A DNA stretch of 64,000 bases. Source: a bacterium. GTDB lineage: Bacteria; Bacillota; Bacilli; Lactobacillales; Streptococcaceae. Below, one piece after another: positions 10,515 through 19,790 of the stretch (position 1 is its first letter; every line of letters begins with the position of its first letter). The notes under the pieces were generated by a model. It saw only the letters and a program-made list of their open reading frames with translations. It was not told where the DNA came from and did not search any database. The stretch spans positions 248,001-312,000 of the forward strand of contig CAJNCG010000002.1 of assembly GCA_905221205.1 (NCBI GenBank), in the 5' to 3' direction. The position numbers and the translations under genes were made by a program.

Positions 10515-10540
10515 AAAGAAGGCTTGACGGCCTTCTTTTT
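10515..10540 (+). terminator. Intrinsic terminator of the marR-ABC operon
   Basis: GAAGGC / GCCTTC stem with a TTGACG loop followed by TTTTT, 5 bp after the last ABC gene. Confidence 0.85.
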
Positions 10541-10593
10541 CTGCACTATACTAGAAGACAAGTGCTTCCCTGTAAGCAAAATTTGAGTAAGTG

Positions 10594-11109
10594 ATGAGAA
10601 AATATATGAAAAATTATCAAGAATGGTATGGCCACGTTGCTGGTAAGATTAAAAATAAGTCCTTTCTTCTGAGCTTGTTAAGAGCTTTCAATCGGTTGAT
10701 GACAGTAGTTATGCCTATAGTTTATTTAACCTTGTTAGTAATTATCTATCTCCAACAAGGACTTGGGAAGCAGGTCTTGATGTATGTGTTTGTCCCTGCG
10801 TCAGGTTTTGTGATTTTATCCCTTCTCCGTAAGAAAATCAATGCTCCTAGGCCTTATGAAGTTTGGGAAATTGTACCTCTACTAGACAGAGATAGTCCTG
10901 GTCAGTCTATGCCCAGTCGTCATGTCTTTTCAGCAACCATTATCTCCATGGCTTGCTTACATGCTAGTTTATCTGTAGGGGTTATCTTGTTGGTCTTTTC
11001 AGCCCTCCTCGGTCTAGTAAGAGTCCTAGGTGGCGTCCATTATCCCAAGGATGTCTTGGTTGGTTATGCTTGCGGACTTGTGTGGGGTGTGATTTTCTTT
11101 CTATTTTGA
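10594..11109 (+). CDS. PAP2 family phosphatase, membrane-bound
   Basis: 171 residues from ATG at 10594 (GTG at 10591 and ATG at 10606 are alternatives; the ribosome site is weak). The three PAP2 motifs are present: KKINAPRPYE (motif 1), SMPSRHVFSA (motif 2) and RVLGGVHYPKDVLVG (motif 3), embedded in five or so hydrophobic helices. Such enzymes dephosphorylate lipid phosphates such as undecaprenyl diphosphate or phosphatidylglycerol phosphate outside the membrane. It has no operon partner here. A second PAP2 gene occurs at 39.1 kb. Confidence 0.88.
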   Translation: MRKYMKNYQEWYGHVAGKIKNKSFLLSLLRAFNRLMTVVMPIVYLTLLVIIYLQQGLGKQVLMYVFVPASGFVILSLLRKKINAPRPYEVWEIVPLLDRDSPGQSMPSRHVFSATIISMACLHASLSVGVILLVFSALLGLVRVLGGVHYPKDVLVGYACGLVWGVIFFLF

Positions 11110-11132
11110 CCTGTAAGTTAAGGTAGCCTTAC

Positions 11133-11202
11133 AACCACTTACGTGCCTAAAGTAACCACTTGCTTTTTTGCTCTTGTTTTCTTATTTTGGCTTTGATATA
11201 GT
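11133..11202 (+). promoter_or_regulatory. LytTR promoter with direct-repeat binding sites
   Basis: Two identical AACCACTT octamers at 11133-11140 and 11154-11161 have starts exactly 21 bp apart, the geometry used by LytTR dimers. They end 12 bp before the -35 of a promoter TTGTTT (11174-11179), 17-bp spacer, TATAGT (11197-11202). This fits activation of the operon by its own LytTR protein. Repeats and spacing are seen; binding is inferred. Confidence 0.6.
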
Positions 11203-11222
11203 AGAGTCAGAAAGGAGATGGA

Positions 11223-11669
11223 ATGAAGTTACGAATCGAAATTGATAGCAATTTAGAGGAAACTGAAATTGTCATCAAGGCGACGGCTTTGACAGATGAG
11301 ATTGCGGATTTACAGCGCCTCTTGCAAGAGTCCAAGTCTCCTAGGTTGATTTTTTACAAGGGAACAGGTGAATATTATCTGGACTTATCGGAAATTCTCT
11401 TCTTTGAGACGGAAGGTAGCAAGATTTATGCCCATACCCAGAAAGATGCCTATGAGGTTCGGCTTAAACTCTATGAGTTAGAGGCTATCCTTCCTCGCTA
11501 TTTTAGTCGGGTATCCAAGTCGACTATTGCAAATATCCGTCAGGTTTACTCGGTGGACAAGTCCTTTTCAGGAACGGGCACCATTTCCTTTTATCAGACC
11601 CACAAGGAGGTTCATGTCTCACGGCATTACCAATCTCTCCTAAAAGAAAATCTAAGAAACATGAGGTAA
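11223..11669 (+). CDS. LytTR-domain transcriptional regulator (no receiver domain)
   Basis: 148 residues. The C-terminal ~100 residues are a LytTR DNA-binding domain (GEYYLDLSEILFFETEGSKIYAHT, then LPRYFSRVSKSTIANIRQVYSV and VHVSRHYQSLLKENLR). The N-terminal ~45 residues are not a response-regulator receiver. It is 4 bp from a membrane protein gene. This pairing matches the streptococcal LytTR regulatory systems, in which a membrane partner holds the regulator inactive. The targets are unknown; a direct repeat upstream suggests autoregulation. AAAGGAGATGG is the ribosome site. Confidence 0.9.
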   Translation: MKLRIEIDSNLEETEIVIKATALTDEIADLQRLLQESKSPRLIFYKGTGEYYLDLSEILFFETEGSKIYAHTQKDAYEVRLKLYELEAILPRYFSRVSKSTIANIRQVYSVDKSFSGTGTISFYQTHKEVHVSRHYQSLLKENLRNMR

Positions 11670-11673
11670 GAAC

Positions 11674-12348
11674 ATGAAAAAGAAAGCATTTGGTATTGTG
11701 TTGCTCGTTTTGGCAGCTTTAATACTATTACAAGGAAATTTTGGAATTCCTTCTCTAGGAGGGCAAATTTGGCCTTTGATCGGTATTGGATTTTTTGCCT
11801 ACCAATCAGTTGGAGCTTTGTTGCGTCGCCACTTAACTTCAGCTTCTTTTACATCTCTAGTAGCCTTACTAATTGCCAACCACTTTTATGACATCTTACC
11901 GATTCCCAATCAGTCACTATTCTGGGCTAGTGTTTTAATCGTAATGGGTGTCAGTGCACTCACTCATTCTAACAGAACTTGGAATGGGAAAAAATGGTGG
12001 TATGACGGTGAAAAGACCATTCTTACAGATAAGGAAGTCGCTTTTGGGACTGGGACTTTCTACAAGCAAAACCAAGAATTGGTAGACGACCAAGTAGAAG
12101 TTGGTTTTGGAAATGCTAAGATATATTACGACAATGCAGAGATTTTAGGAGATACTGCAACCCTGAAAGTAGAAGTTGGTTTTGGCAATGCAGTTATCTA
12201 TGTTCCCCAACATTGGCGAGTGGATTTGAAGGTGGAAACTTTCTGTGGTGTAGCCAAGGCAGATACTTCTCTAGCTCCAACCAGTAAAACTTTGATTATC
12301 CGTGGAGATGTGGCTTTTGGAAAGTTGGGGGTTGTCTACGTTAAATAA
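11674..12348 (+). CDS. Membrane protein with LiaF-like C-terminal domain, LytTR partner
   Basis: 224 residues. About four hydrophobic helices fill residues 5-97; the rest is a soluble beta-rich domain containing two near-identical repeats (VEVGFGNAKIYY and VEVGFGNAVIYV) and a third related stretch (GDVAFGKLGVVYV). This resembles the LiaF/DUF2154 cell-envelope stress domain. By position (4 bp after the LytTR gene) it is probably the membrane inhibitor or sensor of that regulator, acting at the membrane. Function is inferred from the pairing; no partner protein is proven by sequence. Confidence 0.75.
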   Translation: MKKKAFGIVLLVLAALILLQGNFGIPSLGGQIWPLIGIGFFAYQSVGALLRRHLTSASFTSLVALLIANHFYDILPIPNQSLFWASVLIVMGVSALTHSNRTWNGKKWWYDGEKTILTDKEVAFGTGTFYKQNQELVDDQVEVGFGNAKIYYDNAEILGDTATLKVEVGFGNAVIYVPQHWRVDLKVETFCGVAKADTSLAPTSKTLIIRGDVAFGKLGVVYVK

Positions 12349-12453
12349 AAAAATCTTCTAATTCCCTTGCAAAAATGAAGAAAGTGTGATAACATAGTAC
12401 GGTATGTGGTGCTAGCACATCCGCTATATTAGATCTAATAGGAGGAAAACACA

Positions 12454-12642
12454 ATGGCTAAAGTATGTTACTTTACAGGTCGTAAGACTGTATCAGGAAA
12501 CAATCGTTCACACGCGATGAACCAAACAAAACGTGCCGTAAAACCAAACCTTCAAAAAGTTACTGTTCTTATCGATGGTAAACCTAAAAAAGTTTGGGCT
12601 TCAGCTCGTGCTTTGAAATCAGGTAAAGTTGAACGCGTTTAA
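12454..12642 (+). CDS. rpmB: 50S ribosomal protein L28
   Basis: 62 residues, the full family length. The sequence [26 protein letters not shown] is diagnostic of L28. It is strongly expressed by codon choice, with ribosome site TAGGAGGAAAAC and a promoter TTGCAA-17-TAACAT about 75 bp upstream. A terminator follows. Its neighbours downstream are asp23 and fakA. Confidence 0.98.
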   Translation: MAKVCYFTGRKTVSGNNRSHAMNQTKRAVKPNLQKVTVLIDGKPKKVWASARALKSGKVERV

Positions 12643-12652
12643 TAATAAAAGC

Positions 12653-12680
12653 AAAGGAGACCTTAGGGTCTTTTTTCTTT
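12653..12680 (+). terminator. Intrinsic terminator after rpmB
   Basis: Short stem AGACC / GGGTCT with a TTA loop followed by TTTTTT. Confidence 0.75.
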
Positions 12681-12798
12681 TATTGTAGGAGTAAAATCAT
12701 TTGAAAAATAGAGTAAATATCCGCTGATACAGTATTCTGCTTTTACACTTGGACTGAAATATGATAAAATAGAGTATCAACTAGTTGAGGTAAAAAGG

Positions 12799-13164
12799 AT
12801 GACTGTAAAAATTAATACAAAAGATGGTCAAATCGAACTAACAGATGAAGTGATTGCAACCGTTGTAGGTGGAGCAGCAACTGAGATTTTTGGTGTGGTC
12901 GGTATGGCTAGTAAAAATGCCCTCAAAGATAACTTCCAAGCCCTTCTAGGTAAGGAAAATTATTCCAAAGGTGTCGTCGTAAAGGCGGCCGAAGATGGCA
13001 GTATTGCAGTTGATGTATATACCGTGTTGAGCTACGGAACAAAGATTAGCGAAGTGTCAAAAAACATTCAAGAGCGTGTTCGTTTTAGTTTGGAAAACCA
13101 ACTTGGAATTACTGCTCAGACTGTAAATGTCTACATTCAAAATATCAAAGTTGTAGGAGAATAA
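12799..13164 (+). CDS. Asp23/Gls24 family envelope protein
   Basis: 121 residues, with the family pattern LTDEVIATVVGGAATEIFGVVGMASK at the N-terminus and VDVYTVLSYGTKISEVSKNIQERV in the middle. Asp23 family members are small cytoplasmic or membrane-peripheral proteins. The gene is 2 bp from fakA, an arrangement conserved across Firmicutes, which suggests a link with fatty-acid kinase or envelope lipid supply. The biochemical role is not established. Confidence 0.9.
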   Translation: MTVKINTKDGQIELTDEVIATVVGGAATEIFGVVGMASKNALKDNFQALLGKENYSKGVVVKAAEDGSIAVDVYTVLSYGTKISEVSKNIQERVRFSLENQLGITAQTVNVYIQNIKVVGE

Positions 13165-13166
13165 CC

Positions 13167-14834
13167 GTGTCAAAAATTACTACTAGCTTATTTCAAGAAA
13201 TGGTGCAGGCTGCATCAACTCGCTTGAATAAGCAAGCTGAATATGTCAATTCATTAAACGTCTTCCCAGTTCCAGATGGAGATACTGGAACAAACATGGG
13301 AATGACCATTGAAAATGGAGCTAAAGAAGTTGCAGACAAGCCAGCTTCTACAGTTGGCGAGGTAGCGAGCATTCTTGCCAAAGGGCTTTTGATGGGTGCG
13401 CGTGGAAACTCAGGCGTTATTACGTCTCAGCTTTTCCGTGGATTTTCACAAGCTATCAAGGATAAAGAAGAGTTAACAGGTCAAGATTTGGCTCTTGCCT
13501 TCCAATCAGGTGTGGAAGTTGCCTATAAGGCCGTTATGAAACCAGTTGAAGGAACGATTTTGACAGTTTCTCGTGGGGCTGCTATCGGTGCTAAGAAAAA
13601 AACTGAGCAAACAGATGACGCTGTTGAAGTCATGCGCGCAGCCTTGGAAGGTGCTAAAACCGCTCTAGCTAAAACGCCAGATATGCTTCCAGTATTGAAG
13701 GAAGTTGGCGTTGTGGACTCAGGTGGTCAAGGACTGGTCTTCATCTACGAAGGTTTCCTTTCAGCCCTTACTGGCGAATATATTGCATCTGAGGACTTTG
13801 TGGCGACTCCTGCTAATATGAGTGAAATGATCAATGCGGAGCACCACAAGTCTGTAGCTGGTCACGTAGCGACTGAGGACATCACATTTGGTTACTGTAC
13901 TGAAATCATGGTAGCTCTTAAGCAAGGTCCAACCTATGCCAAAGATTTTGACTACGACGAATTCCGTAACTATTTGAATGAACTCGGGGATTCTCTCCTC
14001 GTTGTCAACGATGATGAAATCGTCAAAGTTCATGTCCATACAGAAGATCCAGGACTTGTTATGCAAGAAGGTCTCAAATATGGTAGCTTAGTCAAGGTAA
14101 AAGTTGACAATATGCGCAATCAACACGAAGCACAGGTTGAAAAAGAAGCTGCTCAAGTTAGCAAGCCAGCTGAAGAAAAAGAGTATGCTTTGATTGCTGT
14201 AGTGGCTGGTAAAGGTCTAGCAGATATCTTCCGTTCTCAAGGTGTGGATTATGTTATCGAAGGCGGTCAAACCATGAATCCTTCAACAGAAGACTTTATC
14301 AAGGCTGTTGAACAGGTCAATGCCCGTAACATCATCTTCCTGCCAAATAACAAGAATATCTTCATGGCAGCTCAATCTGCAGCAGAAGTTTTGGAACAAC
14401 CAGCAGTAGTGGTTGAAGCTCGTACTCTTCCTCAAGGATTGACTAGTCTTCTTGCCTTTGATCCAAGCAAGTCCATCGAAGAAAACCAAGAGCGTATGAC
14501 AGCTGCTCTTAGCGATGTCGTTAGCGGAAGCGTCACAACAGCTGTGCGTGATACAACGATTGATGGCTTAGAAATCCATGAAAATGATAATCTTGGTATG
14601 GTGGATGGGAAAATTCTCGTGTCAAACCCTGACATGCACCAAACCTTGACTGAAACCTTGAAACATATGTTGGATGAAGATAGTGAAATCGTAACCTTCT
14701 ATGTCGGTGAAGATGGAAGCGAAGAACTTGCCAATGAAATTGCTCAAGAAATCGCAGAAGAATTCGAAGATGTTGAAGTCGAGATTCATCAAGGTCAACA
14801 ACCTGTTTACCCATACCTATTTAGTGTGGAATAA
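13167..14834 (+). CDS. fakA: Fatty acid kinase FakA (DAK2/DegV-linked, YloV)
   Basis: 555 residues from a GTG start 2 bp after asp23. The N-terminal DhaL-like kinase domain has the metal/ATP loop NVFPVPDGDTGTNM near residue 30 and GARGNSGVITSQLFRGF near 76. The C-terminal half is the FakA domain that docks a FakB fatty-acid carrier. FakA phosphorylates fatty acids bound to FakB so that exogenous fatty acids enter phospholipid synthesis. Length and order match the family. No fakB is in this window. Confidence 0.93.
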   Translation: MSKITTSLFQEMVQAASTRLNKQAEYVNSLNVFPVPDGDTGTNMGMTIENGAKEVADKPASTVGEVASILAKGLLMGARGNSGVITSQLFRGFSQAIKDKEELTGQDLALAFQSGVEVAYKAVMKPVEGTILTVSRGAAIGAKKKTEQTDDAVEVMRAALEGAKTALAKTPDMLPVLKEVGVVDSGGQGLVFIYEGFLSALTGEYIASEDFVATPANMSEMINAEHHKSVAGHVATEDITFGYCTEIMVALKQGPTYAKDFDYDEFRNYLNELGDSLLVVNDDEIVKVHVHTEDPGLVMQEGLKYGSLVKVKVDNMRNQHEAQVEKEAAQVSKPAEEKEYALIAVVAGKGLADIFRSQGVDYVIEGGQTMNPSTEDFIKAVEQVNARNIIFLPNNKNIFMAAQSAAEVLEQPAVVVEARTLPQGLTSLLAFDPSKSIEENQERMTAALSDVVSGSVTTAVRDTTIDGLEIHENDNLGMVDGKILVSNPDMHQTLTETLKHMLDEDSEIVTFYVGEDGSEELANEIAQEIAEEFEDVEVEIHQGQQPVYPYLFSVE

Positions 14835-14844
14835 GATTAATGAA

Positions 14845-14868
14845 GGACTGAGAAATCAGTTCTTTTTT
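14845..14868 (+). terminator. Intrinsic terminator after fakA
   Basis: GGACTGA / TCAGTTC stem with GAAA loop followed by TTTTTT. Confidence 0.85.
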
Positions 14869-14941
14869 ATTTTTTAATAAATGAAATCGATATCTTTTTA
14901 ATAAAAACAAAAATAACATTCATAAATAAACATTAAAATAG

Positions 14942-14996
14942 AAAATTCAGAAAATTTCTTCTTTTGTCTTGAAAAATTTTGAAAAAATGGTATGAT
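14942..14996 (+). promoter_or_regulatory. ilv promoter with two CodY-box candidates
   Basis: AAAATTCAGAAAATT at 14942-14956 matches the CodY consensus AATTTTCWGAAAATT at 13 of 15 positions. A second, weaker match (12 of 15) at 14975-14989 fills the spacer of the promoter TTGAAA (14969-14974), 16 bp, TATGAT (14991-14996). CodY bound to branched-chain amino acids would block this promoter. Regulation is inferred from the motif and the known role of CodY. Confidence 0.7.
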
Positions 14997-15034
14997 AGTA
15001 ACAAGTTATTTTTAAGTGAAGAGAAAGGGGAACA

Positions 15035-16735
15035 ATGGAGAAAATCAGTTTAGAGTCTCCTAAGACGGGGTCGGACCTAGTTTTGGAAACACTTCGTGAT
15101 TTAGGAATTGATACCATCTTTGGTTATCCAGGTGGTGCGGTCTTGCCTTTGTATGATGCGATATATAATTTTAAAGGCATTCGCCACATTCTAGGACGCC
15201 ATGAGCAAGGTTGTTTGCATGAAGCTGAAGGTTATGCCAAATCAACTGGAAAGTTGGGTGTTGCCGTCGTCACTAGTGGACCAGGAGCAACAAATGCCAT
15301 TACAGGGATTGCGGATGCCATGAGCGATAGCGTTCCCCTTTTGGTCTTTACAGGTCAGGTTGCGCGAGCTGGAATTGGGAAAGATGCCTTTCAGGAGGCA
15401 GACATCGTGGGAATTACCATGCCAATCACTAAGTACAATTACCAAGTTCGTGAGACAGCTGATATTCCGCGTATCATTACGGAAGCTGTCCATATCGCAA
15501 CTACAGGACGTCCAGGGCCGGTCGTCATTGACCTACCTAAAGATGTATCTGCTTTAGAAACAGACTTCATCTATTCACCAGAAGTGAACTTACCAAGCTA
15601 TCAGCCGACTCTTGAGCCGAATGATATGCAAATCAAGAAAATCTTGAAGCAATTATCCAAGGCTAAAAAGCCAGTCTTGTTAGCTGGTGGCGGAATTAGT
15701 TATGCTGAAGCTGCTGCAGAATTAAATGAATTTGCAGAACGCTATCAAATTCCAGTGGTAACTAGTCTCTTAGGACAAGGTACGATTGCAACGACTCATC
15801 CACTCTTCCTTGGAATGGGAGGTATGCACGGGTCGTTCGCAGCTAATATTGCCATGACGGAAGCAGACTTTATGATTAGTATTGGTTGCCGTTTCGATGA
15901 CCGCTTGACAGGAAATCCTAAGACCTTCGCTAAGAATGCTAAGGTTGCCCACATTGATATTGACCCAGCTGAGATTGGTAAGATTATCAGTGCAGATATT
16001 CCTGTAGTTGGAGATGCTAAGAAAGCCTTGCAAATGTTGTTGGCGGAACCAACAGTTCATAACAATACTGAGAAATGGATTGAGAAAGTTACTAAAGACA
16101 AGAACCGTGTTCGTTCTTATGACAAAAAAGAGCGTGTGGTTCAACCGCAAGCCGTTATTGAACGAATTGGTGAATTGACGAATGGAGATGCCATTGTGGT
16201 CACAGACGTTGGTCAACACCAAATGTGGACAGCCCAGTATTATCCTTACCAAAATGAGCGTCAGTTAGTGACTTCAGGTGGTTTGGGAACGATGGGATTT
16301 GGAATTCCAGCAGCAATCGGTGCTAAAATTGCCAACCCAGATAGGGAAGTAGTCTTGTTCGTTGGGGATGGTGGTTTCCAAATGACCAACCAGGAATTGG
16401 CTATTTTGAACATTTACAAGGTGCCAATCAAGGTGGTTATGCTGAACAATCATTCGCTTGGAATGGTTCGTCAGTGGCAGGAATCCTTCTATGAAGGTAG
16501 AACATCAGAGTCAGTCTTTGATACACTTCCTGATTTCCAATTGATGGCGCAAGCTTATGGCATTAAAAACTATAAGTTTGACAATCCTGAGACCTTGGCT
16601 CAAGACCTTGAAGTCATCACTGAGAATGTCCCTATGCTAATCGAGGTAGATATTTCTCGTAAGGAACAGGTGTTACCAATGGTACCAGCTGGTAAGAGTA
16701 ATCATGAGATGTTGGGGGTGAAGTTCCATGCGTAG
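15035..16735 (+). CDS. ilvB: Acetolactate synthase large subunit
   Basis: 566 residues. The thiamine-diphosphate enzyme signatures are present: GYPGGAVLPLYDAIY at the N-terminus, catalytic Glu in HEQGCLHEAEGYA, FAD-binding middle domain, and the ThDP/Mg motif GDGGFQMTNQELAILNIYKVPIKVVMLNN. It makes 2-acetolactate or acetohydroxybutyrate for valine, leucine and isoleucine. It overlaps ilvN by 8 bp and leads the ilvBNC operon behind a likely CodY-controlled promoter. The ribosome site is AAAGGGG. Confidence 0.98.
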   Translation: MEKISLESPKTGSDLVLETLRDLGIDTIFGYPGGAVLPLYDAIYNFKGIRHILGRHEQGCLHEAEGYAKSTGKLGVAVVTSGPGATNAITGIADAMSDSVPLLVFTGQVARAGIGKDAFQEADIVGITMPITKYNYQVRETADIPRIITEAVHIATTGRPGPVVIDLPKDVSALETDFIYSPEVNLPSYQPTLEPNDMQIKKILKQLSKAKKPVLLAGGGISYAEAAAELNEFAERYQIPVVTSLLGQGTIATTHPLFLGMGGMHGSFAANIAMTEADFMISIGCRFDDRLTGNPKTFAKNAKVAHIDIDPAEIGKIISADIPVVGDAKKALQMLLAEPTVHNNTEKWIEKVTKDKNRVRSYDKKERVVQPQAVIERIGELTNGDAIVVTDVGQHQMWTAQYYPYQNERQLVTSGGLGTMGFGIPAAIGAKIANPDREVVLFVGDGGFQMTNQELAILNIYKVPIKVVMLNNHSLGMVRQWQESFYEGRTSESVFDTLPDFQLMAQAYGIKNYKFDNPETLAQDLEVITENVPMLIEVDISRKEQVLPMVPAGKSNHEMLGVKFHA

Positions 16736-17204
16736 AATGTTAACAGCAAAACTACAAAATCGTTCAGGAGTCCTCAATCGCTTTACTGGCGTTCTGTCTC
16801 GTCGTCAGGTTAATATCGAAAGTATCTCTGTTGGAGCAACAGAAGATCCGAATGTATCGCGCATCACTATAATTATTGATGTAGCTTCACATGATGAAGT
16901 GGAGCAAATCATCAAGCAACTCAATCGTCAGATTGATGTGATTCGCATTCGAGATATTACGGATAAACCACACTTGGAACGCGAGGTGATTTTGGTTAAG
17001 ATGTCAGCGCCAGCTGAGAAGCGAGCTGAGATTCTAGCCATTATTCAACCTTTCCGTGCAACGGTGGTAGACGTAGCACCAAGCTCAATTACCATTCAAA
17101 TGACAGGAAATGCTGAAAAGAGTGAAGCTCTATTGCGAGTCATTCGACCATACGGTATTCGTAATATTGCTAGAACGGGTGCAACTGGATTTACCCGCGA
17201 CTAA
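16728..17204 (+). CDS. ilvN: Acetolactate synthase small (regulatory) subunit
   Basis: 158 residues. An N-terminal ACT domain (MLTAKLQNRSGVLNRFTGVLSRRQVNIESISVG) and the C-terminal ALS small-subunit domain are both complete. It binds valine and confers feedback control on IlvB. The 8-bp overlap with ilvB points to coupled translation. Confidence 0.98.
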   Translation: MRRMLTAKLQNRSGVLNRFTGVLSRRQVNIESISVGATEDPNVSRITIIIDVASHDEVEQIIKQLNRQIDVIRIRDITDKPHLEREVILVKMSAPAEKRAEILAIIQPFRATVVDVAPSSITIQMTGNAEKSEALLRVIRPYGIRNIARTGATGFTRD

Positions 17205-17236
17205 AAATCCAACTTAAATTTGTTAAACCAGCCTAA

Positions 17237-18292
<1,056 letters not shown>

Positions 18293-18311
18293 TTTATAGA
18301 AATTAAGGTGA

Positions 18312-18341
18312 AGGCGAGTTGGGGGGACCTAACTCGCTTTT
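18312..18341 (+). terminator. Intrinsic terminator after ilvC
   Basis: GCGAGTT / AACTCGC stem around a G-rich loop followed by TTTT. Confidence 0.85.
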
Positions 18342-18405
18342 ATAATCAATTCATCTCTGTTTTAGAGGATGGATTGTGATAGTATGAATAGTCTAGGAGA
18401 AAAAG

Positions 18406-19656
18406 ATGTTAAGTTCAAAAGATATTATCAAGGCTCACAAGGTCTTGAACGGTGTGGTTGTGAATACCCCACTGGATTATGACCATTATTTATCGGAGAA
18501 GTATGGTGCTAAGATTTACTTGAAAAAGGAAAATGCCCAACGTGTTCGTTCCTTTAAAATTCGTGGTGCCTATTATGCCATTTCTCAGCTCAGCAAGGAA
18601 GAGCGTGAGCGTGGGGTAGTCTGTGCTTCTGCGGGAAACCATGCGCAGGGAGTAGCCTATACATGTAATGAAATGAAGATTCCTGCAACTATTTTCATGC
18701 CAATTACTACTCCGCAACAAAAGATTGGCCAAGTTCGCTTTTTTGGTGGGGACTTCGTAACCATTAAACTAGTTGGAGATACCTTTGATGCCTCAGCTAA
18801 AGCAGCTCAAGAATTTACAGTTTCTGAAAATCGTACCTTTATTGATCCCTTTGATGATGCCCATGTTCAGGCAGGTCAAGGGACCGTTGCTTATGAGATT
18901 TTAGAAGAAGCTCGAAAAGAATCGATTGATTTTGATGCTGTCTTGGTTCCTGTTGGTGGTGGCGGTCTCATTGCTGGGGTTTCTACCTACATTAAGGAAA
19001 CAAGTCCAGAAATTGAAGTCATTGGTGTAGAGGCTAATGGAGCACGTTCCATGAAGGCTGCCTTTGAAGCTGGTGGTCCAGTCAAACTCAAGGAAATTGA
19101 CAAATTTGCGGATGGGATTGCCGTGCAAAAAGTAGGTCAGTTGACCTATGAAGCAACTCGCCAACATGTTCAGACTTTAGTAGGTGTCGATGAGGGGTTG
19201 ATTTCTGAAACCTTGATTGACCTCTACTCTAAACAAGGAATTGTTGCAGAGCCTGCTGGAGCGGCTAGTATCGCCTCTCTAGAGGTGTTGGCTGAGTATA
19301 TCAAGGGGAAAACCATTTGTTGTATCATTTCTGGAGGAAATAATGATATCAACCGTATGCCAGAAATGGAAGAGCGTGCCTTGATTTATGATGGTATCAA
19401 GCATTATTTTGTGGTCAACTTCCCGCAGCGTCCAGGGGCCTTGCGTGAGTTTGTAAATGACATCTTGGGACCGAATGATGATATCACACGTTTTGAGTAT
19501 ATCAAGCGGGCTAGTAAGGGGACAGGACCTGTATTGATTGGTATTGCCTTGGCAGATAAGCATGATTATGCAGGTTTGATTCGTCGAATGGAAGGTTTTG
19601 ATCCATCATATATTAACTTAAATGGTAATGAAACACTCTATAATATGCTCGTCTGA
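18406..19656 (+). CDS. ilvA: Threonine dehydratase, biosynthetic (short form)
   Basis: 416 residues. The PLP lysine lies in VRSFKIRGAYYAISQ and the phosphate loop is VPVGGGGLIAGVST. The C-terminal ~80 residues form one ACT-like regulatory domain (YFVVNFPQRPGALREFVNDILG), so this is the short form found in Firmicutes rather than the two-ACT E. coli form. It deaminates threonine to 2-oxobutyrate for isoleucine, completing the pathway with ilvBNC upstream. It is separated from ilvC by a terminator and has its own TAGGAG ribosome site. Confidence 0.96.
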   Translation: MLSSKDIIKAHKVLNGVVVNTPLDYDHYLSEKYGAKIYLKKENAQRVRSFKIRGAYYAISQLSKEERERGVVCASAGNHAQGVAYTCNEMKIPATIFMPITTPQQKIGQVRFFGGDFVTIKLVGDTFDASAKAAQEFTVSENRTFIDPFDDAHVQAGQGTVAYEILEEARKESIDFDAVLVPVGGGGLIAGVSTYIKETSPEIEVIGVEANGARSMKAAFEAGGPVKLKEIDKFADGIAVQKVGQLTYEATRQHVQTLVGVDEGLISETLIDLYSKQGIVAEPAGAASIASLEVLAEYIKGKTICCIISGGNNDINRMPEMEERALIYDGIKHYFVVNFPQRPGALREFVNDILGPNDDITRFEYIKRASKGTGPVLIGIALADKHDYAGLIRRMEGFDPSYINLNGNETLYNMLV

Positions 19657-19698
19657 GGACTAATAAAAAAAATATCATATTATTTGCACAACTGATGT

Positions 19699-19790
19699 AT
19701 AGGTGCTATAATGAGGATGAAGAAAGGGGGCGATTCCTATGAACTTAGGAAATCGATCACACTGTTTCTACAACAACTCATTATAGTGCC
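19699..19790 (+). other. Promoter and micro-ORF inside an inverted repeat
   Basis: TTGCAC, a 17-bp spacer and TATAAT are followed by a strong ribosome site (GAAAGGGGG) and an ATG at about 19740 that opens a 15-codon peptide (MNLGNRSHCFYNNSL). The segment is bounded by a 17-nt imperfect inverted repeat: ATAGGTGCTATAATGAG on the left and CTCATTATAGTGCCTAT on the right. An overlapping frame from the ATGs before the ribosome site gives a hydrophobic 45-residue peptide. It could be a decayed type I toxin locus or a small MITE. The function is unknown. Confidence 0.4.
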
